A model generated the notes under the pieces. It was not told the DNA's origin. It did no database searches and saw only the letters and a program-made list of their open reading frames with translations. The position numbers were made by a program, and so were the translations under genes. 50,564 nucleotides of DNA from Anaerolineae bacterium (GTDB taxonomy: Bacteria; Chloroflexota; Anaerolineae; Aggregatilineales; UBA3940): positions 1 to 50,564 of the forward strand of contig JAFGLD010000064.1 of assembly GCA_016928235.1 (NCBI GenBank), given 5' to 3'. Positions 1-9,500 of the stretch are shown here, piece after piece (position 1 is the stretch's first letter; each line of letters starts with the position of its first letter).

Positions 1-4
1 AAAA

Positions 5-64
5 GATCGAGAAGTTTTCGGAAAAAGATCATGATCTTTTTTGAAAGAGATCGAGAAGTCTTTT
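5..64. repeat. Direct repeat pair around a perfect 20-bp AT-rich palindrome
   Basis: The 11-mer GATCGAGAAGT occurs at 5-15 and again at 49-59, each followed by a T-rich run. Between them, 22-41 is a perfect palindrome (AAAAAGATCA/TGATCTTTTT) ending in a T-run. It could be the tail of an intrinsic terminator for a gene to the left of the window, or a short dispersed repeat. The window edge prevents a decision. Confidence 0.45.
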
Positions 65-87
65 GCTTAAGTTGACGCTTATGGATA

Positions 88-123
88 CGCCAATTCTGTC
101 ATTCCCGCGAAAGCGGGAATCCA
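88..123 (+). repeat. REP-like palindromic repeat, copy 1
   Basis: The core ATTCCCGC-GAAA-GCGGGAAT is an 8-bp-arm hairpin preceded by CTGTC and followed by CCA. The same 36-bp unit, with one mismatch (T/C in the CCAAT-CTGTC part), is present in opposite orientation at 14658-14693. Sequences of this form are common as dispersed intergenic REP-like elements in many bacteria. No coding function is expected. Confidence 0.8.
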
Positions 124-264
124 TCCGCTGTGCTTATGGTTTTCCACACAGGCGAAAACCGCAGCCGAGTACATAATTGGGAGTCTACATCCGAAAGCCA
201 ACAGTTGAATACTTACGTGTCTTCGCTACAATAATCCATCACTTCTACCTTTGGAGCAGCTTAC

Positions 265-1086
265 ATGGGCATACATTACATTCCCGCTGTTTTGATCACC
301 GGTGCGTCGTCGGGTATTGGACGTGCTTGCGCCAATTACCTTCACCAACGTGGCTATTGCGTTTACGGGACCAGCCGCAATCCGGCTTCATATCCCGGCA
401 CGCCCTTTGAGTTGATTGCCATGGATGTTACCGATGAATCATCTGTACAGCAGGCTGTAGCAACAATCATGGAGAGCGCCGGCAGCATCGATGTTGTTGT
501 CAACAATGCCGGATCGGGTATCGTTGGTGCTATCGAGGAAACCAGTATTGAAGAGGCCCAGTCTCAAATGGAGACTAACTTCTTTGGTGTTTTGCGGGTG
601 TGCCGAGCCGTCTTGCCGATCATGCGTCAGCAGCAATCAGGGTTGATCATCAATGTCAGCTCGATTGGTGGCGTGGTCGGCATCCCGTTTCAGGGGCTCT
701 ACAGCGCCAGCAAATTCGCGATCGAAGGGTTGACCGAGGCGCTGCGCATGGAGGTCCGGCCTTTTGGCATCCGCGTGGCGATGATCGAGCCGGGCGATTT
801 CCGGACCGGGTTCACTGCCAACCGTCGTCCCACTCATGAATCAACTCAAAGCACGGTTTACACAGAGCGATGCGCCAAGGCACTGGCAGTTATGGAAGCC
901 GATGAGCAAAACGGCTTACCCCCTGAAAAGGTAGCCCGGCTGATCGAACGCATTATCCGGGCACGCAACCCTCGTCTGCGCTGGGTTGCCGGGCCATTCT
1001 TCGAACAGATGCTGCCGCTCATCAAACGGTTCGCGCCTTCCAGCGTAGTTGAGTGGGGGATTAGAAAGTATTATCAGGTGGAATGA
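265..1086 (+). CDS. Short-chain dehydrogenase/reductase (classical SDR)
   Basis: This is a 273-aa NAD(P)-dependent oxidoreductase; its substrate cannot be told from sequence. The Rossmann glycine motif TGASSGIG is at residues 12-19, a DVT motif that contacts the adenine ring at 54-56, and NNAG at 80-83. The catalytic tetrad is complete: N105, S133, Y146 and K150 (YSASK). The C-terminal half has the 'EPGDFRTGF' loop typical of classical SDRs. The length fits the family, and no signal peptide or membrane segment is seen, so it should be cytosolic. A GGAG sequence about 8 nt upstream supports the ATG. The gene stands alone, 200 bp before the first kinase, so a shared function with the kinases is not implied. 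Arg/Asn after the second strand (SRN) suggests NADP(H) preference, which is an inference. Confidence 0.93.
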   Translation: MGIHYIPAVLITGASSGIGRACANYLHQRGYCVYGTSRNPASYPGTPFELIAMDVTDESSVQQAVATIMESAGSIDVVVNNAGSGIVGAIEETSIEEAQSQMETNFFGVLRVCRAVLPIMRQQQSGLIINVSSIGGVVGIPFQGLYSASKFAIEGLTEALRMEVRPFGIRVAMIEPGDFRTGFTANRRPTHESTQSTVYTERCAKALAVMEADEQNGLPPEKVARLIERIIRARNPRLRWVAGPFFEQMLPLIKRFAPSSVVEWGIRKYYQVE

Positions 1087-1151
1087 AGAGGCAGCCATTC
1101 TGAAAGCTGTTTTTATCTACTTCGATGAATGTAAGTCCACCGGCTACTTCT

Positions 1152-1181
1152 TTGTAACAAGTTTTCTCCCCATCGTATAAT
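1152..1181 (+). promoter_or_regulatory. Candidate sigma-70 promoter for the first sensor kinase
   Basis: TTGTAA (1152-1157) and a perfect TATAAT (1176-1181) are separated by 18 bp, upstream of the kinase start near 1287. The position in the 200-bp gap after the SDR stop fits a promoter. This is a consensus match only. Confidence 0.4.
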
Positions 1182-1286
1182 GCCTCTATATATTGATGTT
1201 GCTATCCATCCGGCAATCATAGGCAGCCAACTGAACATCTATCTCCGTTGCTCAAAGCATGTCCTGCTCGAAGGTACACTTTTTGA

Positions 1287-4200
1287 ATGGTGAAAGGCCG
1301 GTCGATTGTGAGCACAAAAAAGACCAAAGTCCAGTTAACTGAGGAATTAGAGGTAATGTGCGCCAGGGTGAAATCCCTGGAACAGGCCGAAGAGACCTGC
1401 AAAAAGCTGTTCGAAACCTTGCCGACCGGTGTGTGCGTGATACAAGATGGTGTCATTCTATATGCCAATTCGGCTCTTGCCCAGATACTCGGTGAAGGTC
1501 CGGTTAACACATCGCTTTTCGACCACATTGCCCCCAATTGCCACCAAAAGGTTAAGCGTATTATCGAGAAATGTGAACGCGGGTCTACGACTGAGACGTT
1601 CGAGACGGTTGGCCTGCGTAGGGACGGCATCGAGTTCGATCTTCGTGTCCGGATTGCCGGCGTCGAACGACCGGAAGGCATGACAATTGTTGGCTCCTGC
1701 ACAGATATCACCGGTCGGGAACGAGTGGAAGACGGGCTCCGCCAAGAGAGAGATAGGGCACAACAATATCTCGATGTAGCCGGGGTCATCTTTGTCGCCA
1801 TCGATGCCGATCAGAGGGTTACCTTGATCAACGACAAGGGATGTGAAATTTTAGGATACACAAGAGATGACATCATCGGGAAGAACTGGTTCGAGATGTT
1901 CATTCCTGACAGAATTAGAGAGGAAGTTCAAACGACCTTTAACCGGTTGGTAACCGGCGAAATCGAGCCGGTGGAATACTTCGAGAACCCGGTACTGACC
2001 CGCGAGGGCACTGAACGAATCATTGGTTGGCGAAACACGCTTCTCAGAAATTCAGGCGGCAAGATCGTGGGTACGTTGAGCGCCGGGGAAGACATCACAG
2101 AGCGCAAGCAAGCAGACGAGGTGCTGGCTAACGAGCGCGCTCTGCTGCGTACTATCATCGATGTTCTCCCGGTCATCGTTTACGCCAAGGATACCGCCTG
2201 TCGTAAGATTCTGACCAACCACCTGGACCTGAAATATATGAGCGCCTCGACGGAAGCCGAGGTGATTGGCAAAACCGATTTCGATGTTTATCCTGAAGAT
2301 ATCGCGGCTCAGTTCTATGCTCATGATCAGAAGGTCATTCAAACCGGGCAACCATTGATCGGTTACGACGAGCCTTGCATCGTGACAGCCGATGGGCAGC
2401 AGCACTGGCTGCTTACTTCAAAGGTGCCGCTGCGAAACAGCGCTGGGCAGGTCATCGGGCTGGTGGGTATCGGGCAGGACATCACCGAGCGCAAGCGAGC
2501 AGAAGCGACATTGCAGCGACGAGCAGCCCAGCTATCTGTTCTCAGCGATATTGGCAACCAGTTGATGTCGGTACTGGCGCTCGATATGGTATTGAAGCAG
2601 GCAGTTCACCTGATCCACGAGCGTTTCGGGTATTACCACGTAGCCGTTTTCATCATCGATCACGCGACGAACGAGATTGTCATGAAGGCGATTGCCGGCT
2701 CCTTAGCCGATCTCTTTCCTCCCGGTCACCGTCTGGAACTAGGGCAGGGCATGGTAGGCTGGGTGGCCAGGCATGGTAAGCCATTATTAGCCAACGATGC
2801 GCGTGCTGAGCCCCACTATGTCAATCACTACCCTGACGTCATCTCAACGCTTTCCGAGCTGAGTGTTCCTATCCGGGGAGAACAGGGAGTCGACGGCGTT
2901 ATTGACATCCAGAGCCCACGGTTAGACGCTTTCGACGAGAATGACGGCATGGTTATGGAGATACTGGCCGGGCAGATCGCCGCGGCGATGGCCAACGCGC
3001 GGCTCTACGAGACACTTCAACAAGAGCTGGCCGAGCGAGAGCAGACCGAGGCAGCCTTGCGGAAACGCAACAGCGAGATCAGCCGTCTGTATGAAGTCGG
3101 CAAGGAGTTGGGGGAAACACTCGACGAAGCAACGATCTACCAAGCAGTCTATCGCGCCGTTTCCGCCAGCATGGCCTGCGATGAGATGCTTGTATTGCTG
3201 ATCGAATCGGACGGTAAGATGCTGCGGTGCGCCTATGCGTGGCGCGAGGGCCAGACGCTTGACACAGGCAAGTTCTCGCCTGTGCCGATATCTTCCGAGA
3301 ATGACGGGCTACAAGACAACATCATTTGGACCGGGGAAGCGATCAATATAGGTGATTACCGGGCTCATCTGGCAAATTTCCGAGAGTATTACAGCATCAG
3401 CGAGACGGCGTTTGGGAAAAAGCCGGCCTCGGAATACGCCGAGTGTATTCGCTCCAGCTTGATCATGCCGCTCAAGTCGGGGAATTCGGTTCCCAGTCTC
3501 ATACAAGTCAACAGCAACCGTCACAATGCTTATACGTCGGATAATCTGCGGTTTCTGACGGCACTGGCTTCTCAAGTCGTAACCGCTATCCTCAACGCCG
3601 AGCTTTTCGCGAAAGCCCAAGACGAGATCTTCCAACGTGCACAGGCCGAAAAGGCGTTACGAGAGTCAGAGCGATTTGCCCGCTCGACACTGGACGGTCT
3701 TTCGGCTCATATTGCCATTCTGGACACCACAGGTGCTATCCTGGCCGTCAACCAGGCCTGGCGAGATTTTGCGCAAGCCAACCCGCCTGTTCCATCCAAT
3801 GTATGCGAAGGGGCTAACTATTTGCAGACCTGTGATGCCGCTACCGATCCCGACGCCGAAACGGCAAGAGATATTGCCGGCGGCATCCGTGACGTGCTGG
3901 CCGGCGCGATAGCCCAGTTTGAGATGGAGTATCCTTGCCACAGCGATACAGAACAGCGATGGTTCATGGCGCGCGTCACGCGCTTCCCCGGGCAGGGTCC
4001 GGCGCGGGTGGTTGTTGCCCACGAAAACATCACCAGGCGCAAGCTGTCCGACATCCGGCTCCAGGAACAACTTGACTTCTTCCAGACGTTGATCGACGCC
4101 ATACCGAACCCGGTCTTCTACAAGGACACAAACGGCCAGTATCTGGGCTGCAACACCGCCTATACAACCTTTAGAGGACGCGCTGCCTTGCAAATTATCG

Positions 4201-6113
4201 GCAAGACTATCTATGACATGAACGATCCGTCGGATATCGCTGCCCTCCACGCCGAGGTCGATGCCGCGCTGCTGCGCAATCCGGGAGCACTGGTGTACGA
4301 AACCCAGGGCTATCATGCTGACGAGACACTGCACGACATTATCGTTCACAAAGCGACATTTACCGATACAGACGGGAATATCGATGGCGTGGTAGGTGTC
4401 TTGATGGATATTACCGACCGGAAGCGCATCGAGGCTGCCGAGATCGAGCAGCGTACTCTGGCGACGGCATTAGCCGAGACGGCAGCTATCATCAACAAGA
4501 GTTTGAATCTGGACGAGACTTTCAAGAGCATTCTGTCATCGTTGGCCCTCGTGATACCCCACGATGGCGCCAATATCATGTTGATCGACCGGGAGACCGG
4601 TGGTGTCACCCTGGCTCGCTACTGTGAATGCTATGCCCTGAATGCTCTGCCCTTTCCCAATGTTGCTGTTGCGAAGAGCTTCGAAGATCTTCCCAGCATT
4701 GCCGGGATCAAGCGGAGTGGAGAGTCCCTCGTAATCCCGGACGTAACAGCCAACCCCAACTGGGTGCCGGCTCCGGGAGCAGATTGGGTGCGTTCATACG
4801 TGGCCGCCCCCATATGTATCGAAGGTGATGTCATCGGGTTGATCAATGTCAACAGCAAGGCCGTGGGCTTTTTTAGCCGGATGCACGCGGAGCGGCTGCA
4901 AGTCTTTGCCGATCAGGCCGCCATAGCCATTCACAATGCGACGCTCTACGGCGAGATACAACATCACAATACCAGTCTCGAACAGGCCATCAGGCAGCGT
5001 ACCGGCGAGCTGCACCAGATCAAGGAACGTGTTGAAGCCATCCTTACCAACACACCGGATGCCACCCTGCTGCTCAAGAAAAAGGGCACCATCGAAATCT
5101 GCAACTTAGCTTTCCAGCGCATGTTCGGCTACGGAGCCGACGACTTATATGGACAGCCGCCCGTTTGCCTGGTTGTAGATAGCCATGCTGCTCAGATGCA
5201 GGCCGCGCTGGAGCAGGTTCGCTCGGAGCGTTCTCCCGTACGCTTCGAAGGAATAGGTCGGCGCAAAGACGGCATGACATTCGACGTGGATATTGCCATA
5301 GCCCCAATCAAGGCAAATGAGGAACTGCGCGGCATTGTGTGCAGCCTCCGAGATATCAGCGCGCTCAAAGAAGTCGAGCGGATGAAAGATGCTTTCGTGT
5401 CAAACGTTTCTCACGAGCTGCGCACGCCTGTCGCCAATATCAAGCTTAACCACAAACTGCTCCAGATGGATCCCGATCATCCTGACGCCTACATGGAACG
5501 ACTGGGACGAGAGATCGGGCGCCTGAATGTGATCATCGAAGATCTTCTACGCCTGTCACGCCTGGAGCAGGGGCAGATATCACTCAACCTTGCGCCACTC
5601 GATTTGAATGAGCTGGTGGCTCAATATGTCGATGATCGCACAGCACTGGCGGAAAGTAAGCAACTAACTCTTGTGTTCACCCCGCAGCCGGTACTGCCCT
5701 CGATACAGGCCGATGAAGGGCTGATCGGGCAGGTGCTCAGTATTTTGATGACCAATGCTTTTAACTATACGCCTCCTGGCGGGCGTGTCTCTGTCAGCAC
5801 CCAGACCGAGTGGCTCGACGACCGGCAGTGGGTCAGTTTCCGTGTCAGTGATACAGGGCCTGGCATTCCGGCTGCTGAAGCCTCCCACCTCTTCGAGCGG
5901 TTTTTCCGCGGCAAGACGGGGCGCGATTCCGGCGCGCCGGGCACCGGATTAGGGCTGTCGATTGCCTGGGAGATCGTCAGGCGACACCAGGGGAAGATCG
6001 AGTTGGCCAAACAGCCGGAGGATAGCACAGGAGCGACCTTTTACGTCTGGATGCCGCTGGAAAAATCACAACCTGAGAAGCCGGCTTCAGGCCGGCCGGC
6101 CGCGTCAAAGTAA
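1287..6113 (+). CDS. Giant soluble multi-PAS/GAF sensor histidine kinase (about 1608 aa)
   Basis: This is a cytoplasmic sensor kinase with no membrane segment. Approximate domain order: PAS 45-150, PAS 160-275, PAS 285-405, GAF 415-580, GAF 600-770, PAS 785-920, PAS 930-1055, GAF 1065-1235, PAS 1250-1365, HisKA 1366-1435, HATPase_c 1480-1595. The phospho-accepting His is H1376 in SHELRTP. ATP-binding boxes are intact: N box (TNAFNYTPPGG), G1 (DTGPGIP), F box (LFERFFRG) and G2 (GTGLGLSIAWEIV). There is no receiver or Hpt domain, so the phosphate must go to a separate protein; the two receiver proteins downstream are the natural candidates. An in-frame GTG at 1308 may be the true start, because from there the N-terminus (KKTKxQL) matches that of the neighbouring kinase. 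The PAS and GAF ligands are unknown. Confidence 0.93.
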   Translation: MVKGRSIVSTKKTKVQLTEELEVMCARVKSLEQAEETCKKLFETLPTGVCVIQDGVILYANSALAQILGEGPVNTSLFDHIAPNCHQKVKRIIEKCERGSTTETFETVGLRRDGIEFDLRVRIAGVERPEGMTIVGSCTDITGRERVEDGLRQERDRAQQYLDVAGVIFVAIDADQRVTLINDKGCEILGYTRDDIIGKNWFEMFIPDRIREEVQTTFNRLVTGEIEPVEYFENPVLTREGTERIIGWRNTLLRNSGGKIVGTLSAGEDITERKQADEVLANERALLRTIIDVLPVIVYAKDTACRKILTNHLDLKYMSASTEAEVIGKTDFDVYPEDIAAQFYAHDQKVIQTGQPLIGYDEPCIVTADGQQHWLLTSKVPLRNSAGQVIGLVGIGQDITERKRAEATLQRRAAQLSVLSDIGNQLMSVLALDMVLKQAVHLIHERFGYYHVAVFIIDHATNEIVMKAIAGSLADLFPPGHRLELGQGMVGWVARHGKPLLANDARAEPHYVNHYPDVISTLSELSVPIRGEQGVDGVIDIQSPRLDAFDENDGMVMEILAGQIAAAMANARLYETLQQELAEREQTEAALRKRNSEISRLYEVGKELGETLDEATIYQAVYRAVSASMACDEMLVLLIESDGKMLRCAYAWREGQTLDTGKFSPVPISSENDGLQDNIIWTGEAINIGDYRAHLANFREYYSISETAFGKKPASEYAECIRSSLIMPLKSGNSVPSLIQVNSNRHNAYTSDNLRFLTALASQVVTAILNAELFAKAQDEIFQRAQAEKALRESERFARSTLDGLSAHIAILDTTGAILAVNQAWRDFAQANPPVPSNVCEGANYLQTCDAATDPDAETARDIAGGIRDVLAGAIAQFEMEYPCHSDTEQRWFMARVTRFPGQGPARVVVAHENITRRKLSDIRLQEQLDFFQTLIDAIPNPVFYKDTNGQYLGCNTAYTTFRGRAALQIIGKTIYDMNDPSDIAALHAEVDAALLRNPGALVYETQGYHADETLHDIIVHKATFTDTDGNIDGVVGVLMDITDRKRIEAAEIEQRTLATALAETAAIINKSLNLDETFKSILSSLALVIPHDGANIMLIDRETGGVTLARYCECYALNALPFPNVAVAKSFEDLPSIAGIKRSGESLVIPDVTANPNWVPAPGADWVRSYVAAPICIEGDVIGLINVNSKAVGFFSRMHAERLQVFADQAAIAIHNATLYGEIQHHNTSLEQAIRQRTGELHQIKERVEAILTNTPDATLLLKKKGTIEICNLAFQRMFGYGADDLYGQPPVCLVVDSHAAQMQAALEQVRSERSPVRFEGIGRRKDGMTFDVDIAIAPIKANEELRGIVCSLRDISALKEVERMKDAFVSNVSHELRTPVANIKLNHKLLQMDPDHPDAYMERLGREIGRLNVIIEDLLRLSRLEQGQISLNLAPLDLNELVAQYVDDRTALAESKQLTLVFTPQPVLPSIQADEGLIGQVLSILMTNAFNYTPPGGRVSVSTQTEWLDDRQWVSFRVSDTGPGIPAAEASHLFERFFRGKTGRDSGAPGTGLGLSIAWEIVRRHQGKIELAKQPEDSTGATFYVWMPLEKSQPEKPASGRPAASK

Positions 6114-6514
6114 GAGTTGGTTTTGCGGACTCTTTAATTGAACGTAAACTGGTATTAAGAAATATTGGTGCAACGCGGAATAGTGGAAATTAGGTCAATC
6201 GGAGCTCAATCCGACCGTCGCGCTGTCGTCTAGATGTTGAAAGACTCTCAGATCTGTCACCACTTTTCCGCATTGAGCCGGAACATGCTCGCTATCAGTA
6301 GCGTCTCAGAAGACCGGCAGCAACCCAGGTTCTGCCGGGGATTACTTGGGAGCATACTGCCCAGACATCATCGCAGCCGCCTTTGCCGCATCCCTCTCAC
6401 AACTCATCGAAGCGTCAGGGCAGAATAGCCTGCTATGCAGCTCCGTGGCCAAACATGTCTATCTAATGCCTGCGCACGAGCATGGTTGCGGCGGGTGAGA
6501 AAAAAGGCCTCGCA
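6114..6514. other. 400-bp gap between the two kinases with two adjacent small hairpins
   Basis: I see no credible gene here. Two hairpins lie close together: CGCTA-TCAG-TAGCG (6290-6303) and CCGGCAG...CTGCCGG (6314-6338). Neither is followed by a T-run. They could belong to the 5' leader of the downstream kinase or be chance structure. No known riboswitch core is recognised. Confidence 0.4.
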
Positions 6515-9500
6515 ATGGGTGACGAGAAAAAGACCAAAGCACAGCTTGTCCGGGAACTCAACACGCTGCGCCGGCGGATTGTCGAGCTGGAACAACGGGA
6601 ATCCGCGCAGGCCGAAGCGTTGTTGCACGATGACGAAGAACGCTATCGAATGATAGCTGAATATACTTACGATTGGGAATACTGGCGCGCCCCGGGCGGG
6701 AAAATAGTCTATACATCCCGCTCTTGCGAGCGTATTACCGGATACCGCGCCGAAGAATTTGTGGAAGATTCCATTTTCCTGAATACGATCATCCACCCTG
6801 ACGATCTTCCGGCAGTCGAACAACACAACGCTCTTGTACAGCAGCGCGAGGATGAACATACTGTTCATGAATTGGAGTTTCGCGTTATCCGGAAGGACGG
6901 CAAGGAACGCTGGATCGGGCACACCTGCCGGTCTATCCACCGCGCTGACGGTACCAGTCTGGGCCGGCACGCCACCAACCGTGATATCACCGAGCGCAAG
7001 CAGGCCGAGGAAACTATCCGCAGTCTGGCGCGTTTTCCGTCAGAAAACCCCGATCCGGTGCTCCGCGTCGACCGAGACGGCAATCTGCTTTATGCCAATG
7101 AAGCAGCTTTTGCTTTGCTCACGGATTGGAAACTGGAAATGGGCCAACCTGTTCCCGAATCGCTGGTGGAACCGACCACCAAAACCTTTGAGACGCAGAT
7201 GATGCAAACGGTCGATATCCGCTGCGGGGAGCATATCTTTTCGTTCGCTGTTGCGCCTGTGCCAGGAGATGAGTACGCCAACCTGTACGCGCGCAATGTT
7301 ACCGAACGCGTACGGGCAGAAGAGCGCACCCGCAAACTAAACCGCATCTACGCCGTGTTAAGCGACGTCAACCAGACCATCGTGCGCGTACGAGAAACGA
7401 AGGTGCTCCTTGAACAGATCTGTCGCATTGCAGTCGAAAAAGGCGGCTTTCGACTGGCCTGGATTGGCCTGGTCGATCCACAGACTATAGAAGCTCGACC
7501 TGTCGCCTATGCCGGTGTTATAGATAACTACCTGGAAAAATTATGCATCGTGCTGAATGATGACGAAAGTGGGGTCGAGCCTGCCGCCAGTGCTTTGCGC
7601 ACCGGGGAGCGCGTTATCGCTAATGACATCGAGAATGATCAGCGCATGGCGCCCTGGCGCGAAGACGCCATGCGGCCGGGGTACCGTGCCTCAGCCGCCT
7701 TTCCGCTTATCGTGAGCGGTGAGGTGCGAGGCGCGCTCAGCCTGTACGCTTCCGAACCCGGTTTCTTCGACGACGCCGAGATTAAGCTACTCGACGAAAT
7801 GGCGTTGGATGTCTCTTTTGCGCTGGAATATGCAGAGCAGGAGACACATCGTAAGCGGGCAGAGGAATCGCTGCGCTGGTCGGAGACTGCGCTCAAGAAA
7901 GCCCAACAGGTGTCCCATGTCGGCAGTTGGACATGGCATATCCAAACCGGCCGCCTGGAGTGGTCTGACGAAATGTACCGCATCTTCGGGATCGAAAAGG
8001 AAATCTTCTCAGGTGATTTGAGCGAGGTGATCGGGCGCGCCATCCATCCCGATGATCGCGCCGCGGTTGAGCAATCGAACCGTTCGGTTATCCAGAATAA
8101 GAAGCCCATACCGCTTGAATATCGCGTCATCCGGCCTGATGGAACAGTCCGGACGCTGTGGGCCGAAGCAGGCGAATTGATCCTGGATGAAGCAGGCAAA
8201 TCGCAAACTCTCACCGGGATTGTACAAGATATCACCGAGCATAAACAGGCTGAAGAGGCGCTGCGCAAATCTGAGGCGCTTTTCCATTCGCTGGTCGAAA
8301 GCCTACCCCAGAATGTGTTCAGCAAAGACTTACAAGGCCGGTTCACGTTTGCCAACCAACGCTACTGCGCTACAGAAGAAAAATCGCTCGACGACATCCT
8401 CGGTCAAACAGACTTCGACCTTCACCCACCAGATCTGGCCGCCAAGTATAGGAGCGACGATCTCCGTGTCATGGAAACCGGTCAAATCGTCGACGTAGTC
8501 GAAGAGCACCAACCAATCGACGGAAACAAGTCCTACGTTCAGGTCATTAAGGCGCCGCTCTACGATGGGCAGGGAGACGTGGCGGGCGTCCTGGGCATAT
8601 TCTGGGACATTACCGAGCGCAAGCGGGTAGAGGAGGCACTGCGCAAAAGCGAAGCTCAACTTTCTAACGCAATGAAGATCGCTCGCCTGGGTTATTGGGA
8701 GTATGATGTTGTCAGTGACAGCTTTACATTTAACGATCACTTTTATTCTATTTTTCGCACGTCGGTTGAACGAGAGGGCAGCTATGAGATGTCTTCCGCC
8801 CGCTATACCGAGCGTTTTGTCCACCCTGACGACAGGCCTGTTGTCGCGATAGAAATCCAAAAGACTCTCGAAGCTACCGATCCCCTCTATAGTCGTCAAT
8901 TTGAGCACCGCATGCTCTACTCTGACGGCGAGATCGGCTACATTGCCGTTCGCTTCTTCATCGAAAAAGACGATCAAGGCCGTACGATCAAGACCTTTGG
9001 CGCCAATCAGGATATCACCGAGCGCAAGCAGACAGAAGAGGCACTGAAACATCAAGCCACGATGCTCGATCTGGCTCCGGCCAGCATCACAGTCCACGAT
9101 CTGGATGGTCGCTTTCTGTATGCCAATGAGCGCACACTGGAATTGCATGGATACACCCGATCTGAATTCATGGCTATGACCATTCATCAAATCGATGTAC
9201 CGGCCTCTAAAGAGCTGATTGCCGAACGGATCGAACTGCTCAAGCGAATTGGCGCAACGACCTTCGAGGTTGCCCATTACTGTAAGGATGGATCTTCGTT
9301 CCCGCTTGATGTGGCCGTACGGATTGTCGAATGGGGCGGACAGACGGTCATCCTCAGCATCGGCAAGGATATTACCGAGCGCAAGCAGGCAGAAGAGGCA
9401 CTGAGACTCAGGATGGAGCAGTTGTCTGCCATCAGCCAGGCTTCCCAGGCCGTGGCCGTCTCTCTCGATCTCAGCCGGGTGTTGGCAGAGGTCGTGACAC

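Noticed and set aside
6234..6428. A 64-codon frame between the two kinases
   Set aside because: No ribosome site, no recognisable motif, and an unusual composition; it overlaps the hairpins in the gap.
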